DNA of 64,000 nt from an uncultured Lachnospiraceae bacterium (GTDB taxonomy: Bacteria > Bacillota > Clostridia > Lachnospirales > Lachnospiraceae), in contig CATLHM010000002.1 of assembly GCA_949949005.1 (NCBI GenBank), positions 62,001 to 126,000 on the forward strand. The letters run 5' to 3'. Within the stretch, counting starts at the first letter, position 1. Every line of letters begins with the position of its first letter. The translations under genes and the position numbers were made by a program. Shown one piece after another: positions 49,619-58,282 of the stretch. The notes beneath the pieces were generated by a model that did not search any database, was not told the DNA's origin, and saw only the letters and a list, made by a program, of their open reading frames with translations.

Positions 49619-52519
49619 TTAATCGCCGCTTACCATGCTGCCTGTCATAAGAGCCGCCTCACCGGTAATCAGCGTATCCTCGTCCTCCAGACCATAATAG
49701 TACTTAAGAATATCCTTGGTAGTCTTGGCTGCATAGTTTGCGGTATATCCAAATGCAATTCTCGTCACAATGGCAATCTCCGGCTCCTCATAGGGGGCAT
49801 AGCAGGCAAAGAGCGCGTGGTTACCTCTGTTGGCATTTTCCTCCGCCGTACCGGTCTTACCCGCCACCTCAATGGTCAGATCATTGTAATCCGAACGGTT
49901 TTCGATGACCTGGCGCATCCCTAAATGGATGGCGTCCCAATTCTCCTGCTCCATCTCAATGGTATTTCTGATGTTGGCCTTTCGATCCTCCATCAACACG
50001 CCGCTGTGATCCGTGATCTTATCAATCAGCGTCAGATCATAGCATGTGCCGCTGTTGGCCACTGTGGTCAGATACCTGGCAAGCCCTACTGTGGAAAAGC
50101 CGTTGGAGCCCTGTCCAATGGAAGAACGGACGGCATCCTCCGTGGAAACATTCGGAACCGACTCCTCCATCTCAATACCTGAGAGCTCTGTAAGTCCGTA
50201 CAGATCCGCGTATTTCTCCAACACCCCAAGTCCTGTATCCGAGGAATAGGTATCTCCCACCGTTCCCAGCCGGTAGCCCAGCTCATAAAAGAACACGTCG
50301 CAGGAATGCCGGATGCCTCCCACCACATTCAAAGCCCCATGCCGCCCGGAATAAATCCAGCAGGTAGGCGGCGGTTCGATCTTCTCAAAAATCCCATTGC
50401 AGGTAAAGGCGGTCTGAGGAGTGATCGCCCCTTCCATCAGGCCGGCCGTAGCGCTGAGCATCTTAAAGGTAGAACCGGGCGCCGTAAGCTGGGTGGTTGC
50501 ATAATTATTCAGCGGTCTGGACAGATCATTTAACAGCTTTGAATAGTACTCCGCATTGACGCCATTTGCCATCATATTGTTATCATAACCCGGATAGGTC
50601 ACAAGGGCAAGAACGTCGCCGCTATTGGCATCGGTGATTACCGCGGAGGCGGAATAGGGATCTAAGGCAAGCTGCGCCGGGGTGATATCCAGTCTGCGGA
50701 TCCGTTCCATGATAAAGTTGTAGGAGGACTGAGCCCCTCTCTCAAACTGATCCTTTTCCTCCTCTGAAATATCCACCAGCCCCTGCTCCAACAGAATATG
50801 GCAGATCTGATTGCCCGAGATCACGTCTTTCTTGATCATAAAGCGGTAGATGCTCTTGGTAAAGCTTAAATCCTCCTCCAACTGTTCAAAAATATAATCC
50901 ACTATCTGGGCGTAAATCTCATCTGACTCGGAATACCGGCTCTCCATCTTCAGCCTGGTCACGTCAATCCAGTTCTGAGCAATACAATAATTTAAAAATT
51001 CGTTTAAACTGATGACCTCATTTTTTGTCCATGCCACATAGGTCTCATCCGAGGTATCCACCCTGCTCCTTACAATAATCCCATTATCATAGAGCATTTC
51101 CGCTATGTAGCTCTCGTAAACCTGATACTCCATATCAAGCTGATCGTAAGGGGTAAGGGTATCGGTAAGCTCTGTTCGTAAGGTTTCAAAAACCCCCTTC
51201 TTACGCTCCAAAAATCTGGCGTACACTTCCTTTTCGTTATCCCCTGCAAAATTGTCTGAAAAATGCTCCGTATCAATTACATTATTGTTTATAAGCGCAA
51301 AATAAACATCATAAATTGGAATCTTTATGGCACTGCTCTTGGCCTCAGCCGTATTAAACTCCTTGGCATTGATGATGGTGGCGCATAGAATTCCCGCCAG
51401 TCTTTGCTCTAAAATCTTGTAAACCGCGATCTGCAAATCCTTGTCGATGGTCAGATAAATATTGTTACCGGCCACCGGCTCCACATAATTGGCCGTGTCC
51501 GTCACCTTCCCCACATTGTCAACAAAAATCGTCTCGCTTCCCTTCACTCCCTGCAAATAGGATTCCATGGATTTCTCAATGCCAAGCTTTCCCACCGTAT
51601 CGTTGGAATCATAGTTGCTGTCCTCATTTTCCTCCTGGAGAAGGGCAAGCTCATCCTGGGAGACCTTTCCGGTATAGCCAAGGATGTGGGAAAAATAGAT
51701 GCTGTCCACATAGCGGCGGATGGTATCCTCTTCAATGGACACTCCCTCTAAATCCATGCTGTTTTCCATTACCACCGCCATCGTCTTCTCATTGATGTCG
51801 GTGGCCACCGTGGTAGGCATATACTTCTGGTAGCTGTTGTTACTCATATCATAGCGGATCGTGAGGATCTTGAGAACCTCATCCTTGGTATAACCGTTTC
51901 CGGGCACAAAGGATTCCTTATCGTCATCCTCCGTATAATTCCCAATCCGGAACCTGTTCCAGCCACAAAGATAATCCACCACCTCGCTGGCCGTAGCCGT
52001 TTTCTCCTTTTCCTCAAGCTGGTCGATGGTCAGATGACCGTACACGTCCGCCAGGAAACGGTAAAGCTGAGTTCCCTCCACAGTGTAGACATAACGCCCA
52101 TTCTTATCGAGGATGATCTTGAAATCGCTGACCACCGTATCCCCATTGTCCTCTATCATGTTGATCAGCTTATAGATGGTGTTATTCAAATTCAGATTTT
52201 TAAACCTGCCGCTCTCATACACATCCTCTATGGTAACAGAATGCGCCAGTTCATTGTATGCAAGCAGATTCCCGTTCCGGTCATAGATACATCCCCGGCT
52301 TCCCTTGATGGTGCGCTCCCTCATGATCTTCATTTTGAAGGAATCAAGATATTCCTCCCCATGCACGATCTGCAAATCAAAAACCCGGTTGATCAGGATT
52401 CCACCCACACAGATCAGAGCCACAATGATAATAAACGCCCGGGAGGTAAGGGTTTCTATCAAATTTTCCCAAAATTCCTCAAACAAACTTTTTTGCACTC
52501 CTTTGTTCCGAATCTTCAA
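49619..52519 (-). CDS. mrdA: Penicillin-binding protein 2 (elongasome transpeptidase) with large insertion
   Basis: The 966-residue protein has an N-terminal transmembrane helix (about 28-48), a dimerisation/pedestal domain (to about 375) and a transpeptidase domain with Ser683-x-x-Lys686 (STFK), Ser739-Cys-Asp741 and Lys888-Thr-Gly890. About 240 extra residues (roughly 376-618), rich in helix, sit between LTIDKDLQ and the SASAVITDANSGDVLALVTYPGYD strand. The ATG at 52519 overlaps mreD by 41 bp; a TTG at 52486 with AAAGGAG upstream could be the true start and would keep all domains. It cross-links side-wall peptidoglycan with RodA. Confidence 0.92.
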   Translation of the reverse strand: MKIRNKGVQKSLFEEFWENLIETLTSRAFIIIVALICVGGILINRVFDLQIVHGEEYLDSFKMKIMRERTIKGSRGCIYDRNGNLLAYNELAHSVTIEDVYESGRFKNLNLNNTIYKLINMIEDNGDTVVSDFKIILDKNGRYVYTVEGTQLYRFLADVYGHLTIDQLEEKEKTATASEVVDYLCGWNRFRIGNYTEDDDKESFVPGNGYTKDEVLKILTIRYDMSNNSYQKYMPTTVATDINEKTMAVVMENSMDLEGVSIEEDTIRRYVDSIYFSHILGYTGKVSQDELALLQEENEDSNYDSNDTVGKLGIEKSMESYLQGVKGSETIFVDNVGKVTDTANYVEPVAGNNIYLTIDKDLQIAVYKILEQRLAGILCATIINAKEFNTAEAKSSAIKIPIYDVYFALINNNVIDTEHFSDNFAGDNEKEVYARFLERKKGVFETLRTELTDTLTPYDQLDMEYQVYESYIAEMLYDNGIIVRSRVDTSDETYVAWTKNEVISLNEFLNYCIAQNWIDVTRLKMESRYSESDEIYAQIVDYIFEQLEEDLSFTKSIYRFMIKKDVISGNQICHILLEQGLVDISEEEKDQFERGAQSSYNFIMERIRRLDITPAQLALDPYSASAVITDANSGDVLALVTYPGYDNNMMANGVNAEYYSKLLNDLSRPLNNYATTQLTAPGSTFKMLSATAGLMEGAITPQTAFTCNGIFEKIEPPPTCWIYSGRHGALNVVGGIRHSCDVFFYELGYRLGTVGDTYSSDTGLGVLEKYADLYGLTELSGIEMEESVPNVSTEDAVRSSIGQGSNGFSTVGLARYLTTVANSGTCYDLTLIDKITDHSGVLMEDRKANIRNTIEMEQENWDAIHLGMRQVIENRSDYNDLTIEVAGKTGTAEENANRGNHALFACYAPYEEPEIAIVTRIAFGYTANYAAKTTKDILKYYYGLEDEDTLITGEAALMTGSMVSGD

Positions 52520-52997
52520 GCCTTTTGTTGATCCTAAGGATCAGAGGATATAACAGCAATGTCATAAGCAAAGTATAAACGATTTCAGGCAGGATGATAT
52601 GAAGGAAATAATAATTGATCTGAAAACGTCCTCTCATCAAAAACAGGGTAACATAATATAAAAATCCGTAGGCAAGATCGCTCAAAAAAATAAGCAGAAG
52701 CGGCAGCTTAATGTCGTCCGGAAAAAAGATCCGGTTAAACTTTCCATTGGTATAACCTATGTACATATAGATCATGGCATTTAAACCAAGTACGTTTCCA
52801 AAAAAGATATCTGCCAGCAGGCCGCAAAAGAAACCTACCAGGATCCCGGTGCTTTCCCCCCTCATAAAGCCAAAGGAAGCTGTCAGCACAATCAGCAGAT
52901 TGGGTACAATCCCGCCAAAGGCAATGCCCTTAAATACGGTGGTTTGAAATAAAAAGCATATAATAATCAGTAAAAAGGACACAATAAACCGCTTCAC
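52479..52997 (-). CDS. mreD: Rod shape-determining protein MreD
   Basis: The 172-residue protein has five to six transmembrane helices and the MreD features VPNLLIVLTASFGFMRGESTGILVGFFCGLLADI. It joins MreB, MreC, RodA and PBP2 in the elongation complex. It starts at the base after mreC ends. Confidence 0.92.
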   Translation of the reverse strand: MKRFIVSFLLIIICFLFQTTVFKGIAFGGIVPNLLIVLTASFGFMRGESTGILVGFFCGLLADIFFGNVLGLNAMIYMYIGYTNGKFNRIFFPDDIKLPLLLIFLSDLAYGFLYYVTLFLMRGRFQINYYFLHIILPEIVYTLLMTLLLYPLILRINKRLEDSEQRSAKKFV

Positions 52998-53870
52998 TCA
53001 AGAATCTCCTACCTGTTGTTTTAGCTGGGTTACGATCAAAACCTCCTCCAAATGCTCAAAATCAACTGCCGGCATGATCATCCCCGATTTGGTCAAATTG
53101 TTGGAATCCACATTGATACTGGAAATATATCCAATCAATATCCCAGGCAGATATTTGTCGCTGATATTGGAGGTCACGATCTTGTCTCCCTCTACCACCC
53201 TGTCCGCGCTGTCGATCAGCTTTTCAAAGCGAATCACTCCCTCAGCGTAAAGCTCTAAATCGCCGCTTACGATCATCTGGTCGGCGGTGGAAAGCACCAT
53301 GCTGCTGGTCTTTGCATTATCGTCTATGATAGACATGACCTTTGCCCAATTAGGCCCCACATCCACAATCCGCCCTACAAGACCGCTCCCTGCCATCACA
53401 TTCATGTCAATGGCAAGGCCGTCGTCTGCTCCCTTGTTGACCACAAAGGAGTGAAACCAGTTGCCGGAATCCCTGGCTATGATCCGCGCCCCGATCTTGT
53501 CGTATTCGTCATACTGGGCATCCAGATCATAAAGCTCCCTTAAATTGGTGAGCTCATATCGATCCTGCTGTAATCTGATGTTCTCCATGGTGAGGGCATC
53601 AATCTCCTGCCGAAGCTTTTCGTTTTCTTCCAGAAGGGACCGGATCTGTACCAGCTCTTCCGAGCGGGTGGAAAGCCAGCTTCCGGCCTTGCTGATTCCG
53701 TCCTGCAAAGGCACAATCAGCGATCCCCCTACAGCGCTTATGGGGGCGCTCAAAAAATTCGTGTTAAAAGTTATTACAATTAAACCCGTACATAACAATG
53801 TTAAAATAAAAAGGAGATATTTACCGGGTAATGTAAACTTCTCTCCTTTTTTTTTCACGATCGGACTCAT
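52998..53870 (-). CDS. mreC: Rod shape-determining protein MreC
   Basis: The 290-residue protein has one transmembrane helix (about 17-36), a coiled coil (60-105, EELVQIRSLLEENEKLRQEIDAL) and the outer beta domain with ARDSGNWFHSFVVNKGADDGL and GLVGRIVDVG. It binds PBP2 outside the membrane. Its start overlaps mreB by 4 bp. Confidence 0.95.
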   Translation of the reverse strand: MSPIVKKKGEKFTLPGKYLLFILTLLCTGLIVITFNTNFLSAPISAVGGSLIVPLQDGISKAGSWLSTRSEELVQIRSLLEENEKLRQEIDALTMENIRLQQDRYELTNLRELYDLDAQYDEYDKIGARIIARDSGNWFHSFVVNKGADDGLAIDMNVMAGSGLVGRIVDVGPNWAKVMSIIDDNAKTSSMVLSTADQMIVSGDLELYAEGVIRFEKLIDSADRVVEGDKIVTSNISDKYLPGILIGYISSINVDSNNLTKSGMIMPAVDFEHLEEVLIVTQLKQQVGDS

Positions 53871-54877
53871 TTGGTAAGTTCCTCAATTGAATAAGCAACC
53901 GATTTGTAATTGTCATCCTTGATGATCTTTGAAAGCCCCAGCGCCACGCTGGTTACAGGATTCTCAGATACATTCACCTTAAGCCCGGTTCCGGCCTGAA
54001 TCAGCTCCGCCAGGTGATTGACCGTGGAAGCTCCTCCGGTTAAGTACAGTCCATGGCGGTAAATATCCGCGGCAAGCTCCGGGGGCGTCCTCTCCAGAAT
54101 CACCTTGATATTATCAATAATAGTATAAAAATGCTCAATCAGCGAATCGTCGATGAGATTGGTGGGAAGTTCCCGCTCCACAGGAAGCCCGGTGACAATA
54201 TCCCTTCCGTAAACCACCGCACCCTTTCCTTCCTGTTCCAGGTCGCACAGGGCCATCTTCACATTTTCCGCCGTCTTACCGCCAATGATCAGGCTAAACT
54301 CCCTTCTCACCGCCGCCCGGATGGCGTCGTCAAATTTCTGTCCCCCCACCTTGATCAGACGGCTCAACACAATGCCGCCCAGAGACAGGATGGAAATCTC
54401 CGTGGTGTCAAAGCCCACATTGACAATCAGAACCCCCTGAGCATTCTTAACGTCTATCTCGAGGCCAAGACCGTCAGCCACAGCCTTTTCCACCACCATG
54501 ATCTTCTTCGCCTTAACCCCCGCGTCCCGGATCAGGTCGTAAAAGGCTCTCTTCTCCACTCCCGTCACATCTGTGGGAACCGCAATATAGTAATCGGCCG
54601 CCTTAAAGTTGCTCCTGCTCAGGTTGCTGATAAAATATTTGACCAGAAGCTCCATGTTTCTGATATCAGCAATGACACCGTTAGAGAGCGGGTAGGAAAT
54701 ATGGATGTTTCCCGGAGCCTTTTCATACATCTCAAAGGCGGAATCCCCATAAGCAAACAGAGTGTCCTTGTTTTCAATGGCGATCATATTTTTCTCAACC
54801 ATGACAGAGTCGTCTGACCGATTGTAAATTTTGATGTTACAGGTTCCAAGATCAATACCAAACGCGTTATTAGACAA
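53867..54877 (-). CDS. mreB: MreB-family actin homologue, divergent
   Basis: The 336-residue protein has the actin-like phosphate-1 motif as GIDLGTCN (7-13), and the adenosine-region LYLTGGASTVNHL near the C-terminus. The phosphate-2 loop, normally DIGGGTTE, reads NVGFDTTE (153-160), and the EEPMAAAIG-type motif reads VEKAVADGLG. These changes should affect ATP handling. Despite this, it holds the standard place ahead of mreC, so it probably scaffolds the elongasome, perhaps with a canonical MreB elsewhere in the genome. Confidence 0.9.
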   Translation of the reverse strand: MSNNAFGIDLGTCNIKIYNRSDDSVMVEKNMIAIENKDTLFAYGDSAFEMYEKAPGNIHISYPLSNGVIADIRNMELLVKYFISNLSRSNFKAADYYIAVPTDVTGVEKRAFYDLIRDAGVKAKKIMVVEKAVADGLGLEIDVKNAQGVLIVNVGFDTTEISILSLGGIVLSRLIKVGGQKFDDAIRAAVRREFSLIIGGKTAENVKMALCDLEQEGKGAVVYGRDIVTGLPVERELPTNLIDDSLIEHFYTIIDNIKVILERTPPELAADIYRHGLYLTGGASTVNHLAELIQAGTGLKVNVSENPVTSVALGLSKIIKDDNYKSVAYSIEELTK

Positions 54878-54893
54878 AACTAATACCCCTTTC

Positions 54894-55580
54894 TTATAAT
54901 AAGTCTTCCTCCTTCAAACTTATGTAACAATTATCCCCCAAAATAACGTGGTCTACTAAAGGAATGTCCATCAGTTCTCCGGCTTCTTTTATCTTCCGGG
55001 TAATTATGATATCCTGTTTGCTGGGATGGGGATCACCGCTGGGGTGATTGTGCAGGAGCATTAAATGGCTTGCCCTGCACTTAAGCGCCTCTATAAACAC
55101 TTCCCGGGAAGACAAAAGAGACGACCTTACCGTTCCCAAAGATACCATATATTCTTCGATCAAATTTAATTTATTATCCAGTAATAAAAGTAATACGATC
55201 TCCTTATCTTTATGGCGCAGCCTCTCCATATAGTAAGCCGCCACCGTCTCCGGATAGTCAAAACGCAGGGAGGCTTTCGCCCTCTGGGCCGCCATCCTCA
55301 CCGCCAGCTCGGCGATACACTTGATTTTGACCGCCTTAACCTCTCCAATGCCCGGAATCTCCATCAATTCCTCCAGGGAAATGTGATGAAGCCCGTTCAG
55401 CCCCGGTTCTTTCCCCTTGGCCAGCGCCAATACCTTCTGCGCCGTCTTGAGCGCCGGACAGTCCTTAGAGCCTGTCCGCAAAATAATCGCAATCAGTTCC
55501 GCCTCCGTCAGGGAATCCGGCCCAAGGGATAAAAACTTTTCGTAGGGCAGTTCAGAGTTATCTGCAATCTTTGTTGCCAT
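54894..55580 (-). CDS. radC: RadC/YsxA-family JAMM-domain protein
   Basis: I chose the ATG at 55580 with GAAAGG 6 nt upstream; another in-frame ATG is at 55595. The 228-residue product has a helix-hairpin-helix region (ISLEELMEIPGIGEVKAVKIK) and the metal-binding motif HNHPSGDPHPSKQD. The name RadC persists, though a DNA repair role is not supported by later work. Its place beside mreB is conserved in Firmicutes. Confidence 0.93.
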   Translation of the reverse strand: MATKIADNSELPYEKFLSLGPDSLTEAELIAIILRTGSKDCPALKTAQKVLALAKGKEPGLNGLHHISLEELMEIPGIGEVKAVKIKCIAELAVRMAAQRAKASLRFDYPETVAAYYMERLRHKDKEIVLLLLLDNKLNLIEEYMVSLGTVRSSLLSSREVFIEALKCRASHLMLLHNHPSGDPHPSKQDIIITRKIKEAGELMDIPLVDHVILGDNCYISLKEEDLL

Positions 55581-55634
55581 TAAAATCCTTTCCAATCCCT
55601 TCTCTCAATTCGGAAGTTGAAAAAGAACCCTTCT

Positions 55635-55874
55635 CTATTTGATAAAACGGTAAACCATCAACGCAACCACTATCCCCAATATACTGGCAATAGTAACCTT
55701 AAGCGTAAGGCCAAAGGTAATACACAGAATACCAATATCAAATACAATGGGAGCTGAAAATCCGAAAGTCTGTCCATAATTAAGCCATGTATTTGGAAAG
55801 AGATTTCCAATAAAGCCTCCCAGAACAATTCCGGCTAAAATCAGCAGGAAACAGGCCCAACTATTTTTGCGCAT
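55635..55874 (-). CDS. DUF4321 family small membrane protein
   Basis: From the ATG at 55874 (GGAGGTATG region upstream) the product has 79 residues: MRKNSWACFLLILAGIVLGGFIGNLF, a loop with PIVFDIGILCITFGLTLKVTIASILG and a C-terminal helix. Two or three transmembrane segments are predicted. The family is found near mreB/radC in Clostridia; its function is unknown. Confidence 0.85.
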   Translation of the reverse strand: MRKNSWACFLLILAGIVLGGFIGNLFPNTWLNYGQTFGFSAPIVFDIGILCITFGLTLKVTIASILGIVVALMVYRFIK

Positions 55875-55973
55875 TTCATACCTCCGGCTTTTCTTTTGTA
55901 TGGCAGTTCCAACCATAACCAACATTTATATTAACACAGTTGGAAATTTATGTATACCAATTTCATGGAATTT

Positions 55974-57287
55974 TTATAAGTTTTGTTTGTCAAAATCTCC
56001 CAGGATAACCCCTTTTTCCACTAATTTCTGTAATGTTTTCATGATTCCGAACTTTCCGTGCTGCCAGGTTAAGCCCCCCTGGAAATACACGGCATAGGGC
56101 GGTTTAATTGGCCCGTCAGCGCTGAGCTCGATGGAGGAACCAGACACAAACGCCCCTGCCGCCATGATCACCGGACTGTCATAGCCAGGCATATCCCAGG
56201 GCTCTGGGGTCACATGTCCGTCCACCGGGGCCGCCTGCTGGATTCCCTCACAGAAAGCGATCACCCCCTTGGGATCCCCAAAGGTCACCGCCTGAATGAT
56301 GTCGTGCCTGCTCTGTGTTCCGTTGGGAACCACACAAAAGCCCAGCCTTTCATAGAGGTTTGCGGCAAACACCGCGGCTTTCATGGCGTTGGCCGTCACG
56401 GAAGGGGCCAGGAACAATCCCTGATAAAAAGGCCCCAGGGCCTGAAGAGAGGCTCCCACCTCTCTGCCAAGCCCCGGCGAGGTCAGACGGCAGGCGGCGT
56501 TTTCGATACACTCCCTCTTTCCTGCCAGATACCCGCCTATGGGGGCCAGGCCTCCGCCAGGATTTTTGATCAATGATCCCACCACCAGATCGGCTCCCAC
56601 CTCGGTGGGCTCTGTCACCTCGGTGAACTCCCCGTAACAGTTGTCCACCATGCAGATCACATCGGGCCGGATCCCCTTCACAAAAGAGATGAGCTCCCCG
56701 ATTTTGTTGACTGAGAGAGTCGGTCTGGTTTGGTATCCTTTGGAGCGCTGGATGGTCACCAGCCTGGTCTTTTCGCAGATTGCCTGGCGGATTTTTTCGT
56801 AATCAAAGCTGCCATCCTCAAGCAAATCCACCTGCCGGTAGGTAATGCCGTATTCTCTCAGGGAACCTCTCGAGGGCCGGATGCCGATCACCTCCTCCAG
56901 GGTATCATAGGGTTTCCCCACAGGGGAGAGCAGCTCGTCCCCCGGCCGCAGGTTGCTCATCAGGGCCAGGGCCAGGGCATGGGTACCGCAGGTAATCTGT
57001 GGCCGCACCAGGGCATCCTCCGTATGAAAAATATCAGCATATACTTTTTCCAGGGTTTCCCGCCCCAGATCATTATAGCCATAGCCGGTGGTACCAAGCA
57101 GACAGGCCTCGCTCACCTTATTTTTCTGCATGGCCCTGATCACCTTGAGCTGATTGTATTCCGAAACAGCGTCAATTTCCTGCCATCTGTCTTTCAAAGA
57201 ATCCCATATCCGCTCACCAAATGCATAAACTCTGGGGCTGATGCCCATGCTCTCATAAATCTGCTCCATGGCTTCCTTCATTTCCAT
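55974..57287 (-). CDS. Methionine gamma-lyase-like PLP enzyme (aluminium-resistance family, PF06838)
   Basis: I chose the ATG at 57287, with AAAGGA 8 nt upstream; a longer reading overlaps miaA. The product has 437 residues with the PLP-binding Lys in SLIKNPGGG and the motif TCGTHALALAL. Fold-type I enzymes of this family resemble cystathionine/methionine lyases; their true substrate is uncertain. It follows miaA by 16 bp, an arrangement common in Firmicutes. Confidence 0.88.
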   Translation of the reverse strand: MEMKEAMEQIYESMGISPRVYAFGERIWDSLKDRWQEIDAVSEYNQLKVIRAMQKNKVSEACLLGTTGYGYNDLGRETLEKVYADIFHTEDALVRPQITCGTHALALALMSNLRPGDELLSPVGKPYDTLEEVIGIRPSRGSLREYGITYRQVDLLEDGSFDYEKIRQAICEKTRLVTIQRSKGYQTRPTLSVNKIGELISFVKGIRPDVICMVDNCYGEFTEVTEPTEVGADLVVGSLIKNPGGGLAPIGGYLAGKRECIENAACRLTSPGLGREVGASLQALGPFYQGLFLAPSVTANAMKAAVFAANLYERLGFCVVPNGTQSRHDIIQAVTFGDPKGVIAFCEGIQQAAPVDGHVTPEPWDMPGYDSPVIMAAGAFVSGSSIELSADGPIKPPYAVYFQGGLTWQHGKFGIMKTLQKLVEKGVILGDFDKQNL

Positions 57288-57303
57288 CTCCCTGTCCTTT
57301 CTG

Positions 57304-58230
57304 TTATGCATTCCCTGACAAAAAATGCAAAATCTCTTCCTTATTATAATGGAACTCATTCTTGTTGACCCAGATCACGTCCCGCTCCCTGCGAAACCAG
57401 GTAAGCTGCCGTTTGGCGAAGTGGCGGGTATTTTGCTTGATCGCCTCCACCGCATCCACAAGAGAGCCTCCCTCCTCCAGGTATGCCAAAAGCTCCTTGT
57501 AGCCCAGCCCCTGCATGGAAACCATATCCCTCTTGCAGCCCATTTCCCGAAGGGCTTTCACTTCATCCAAAAGCCCGGCCTCCATCATGACGTCCACTCT
57601 GCGCTCGATCCCCTCATAGAGCCGCTCCCTGGTATCGTTTAAGACAAAATAGCGAAAGTCATAGGCAGCCTGCTTTTCCCTCTCCCGCCTGTTATGCCTC
57701 GAAATAGGCTCCCCATTCAGCTCATAATATTCCAGAGCCCGGATCAGGCGCTTTTGGTTATTGGGGTGGATTATGGCGGCGGAATCCGGATCCACCGCCT
57801 GAAGCTTTCTGTGCAGATAGTCACAGCCCTTTTCCCCGGCCAGCTCCTCCAGCCGGGCCCGAACCCTTCCCCCGGCGTCCTGGCTGGAAAAATCAACGTC
57901 ATATAAAAGTGCCTGGATATAAAAACCGGTGCCTCCCACCACAATGGGAACCTTTCCCCGCTCATAAATCTCTTTCAGGGCTTCCTTTGCCATTCTCTGA
58001 AAAATATAAACATTAAATTCCTGCCAGGGCTCCAACACATTGATCAGGTGATGTGGCACCCCCTCCATCTCCTGATCTGTGATCTTGGCGGAGCCAATAT
58101 CCATATGTCGATAGACCTGCATGGAATCGGCGGAGAGAATTTCCCCCCCAATTTCCTTTGCAAGGGCGATGGACAGGGCGGTCTTTCCCACCGCCGTAGG
58201 CCCTGCCAGAATGATGAGTTTTTTCTTCAT
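57304..58230 (-). CDS. miaA: tRNA dimethylallyltransferase MiaA
   Basis: The 308-residue protein has the P-loop GPTAVGKT, the DSMQVYRHMDIGSAKIT motif, VVGGTGFYIQALLYDVDF and RQLTWFRRERDVIW. It adds the dimethylallyl group to adenosine 37 of tRNAs reading UNN codons. MiaB, encoded at the right edge, acts on its product, so the two steps of one modification bracket mutS-mutL. Confidence 0.96.
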   Translation of the reverse strand: MKKKLIILAGPTAVGKTALSIALAKEIGGEILSADSMQVYRHMDIGSAKITDQEMEGVPHHLINVLEPWQEFNVYIFQRMAKEALKEIYERGKVPIVVGGTGFYIQALLYDVDFSSQDAGGRVRARLEELAGEKGCDYLHRKLQAVDPDSAAIIHPNNQKRLIRALEYYELNGEPISRHNRREREKQAAYDFRYFVLNDTRERLYEGIERRVDVMMEAGLLDEVKALREMGCKRDMVSMQGLGYKELLAYLEEGGSLVDAVEAIKQNTRHFAKRQLTWFRRERDVIWVNKNEFHYNKEEILHFLSGNA

Positions 58231-58282
58231 TGCTATACACCCCGCTACCGTCTCAGGACGTTACAAATCATCCTAACCTCTT

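Noticed and set aside
54053..54817. 254-codon open frame on the plus strand opposite mreB
   Set aside because: It mirrors the MreB reading frame; its His/Asn-rich translation has no family features.
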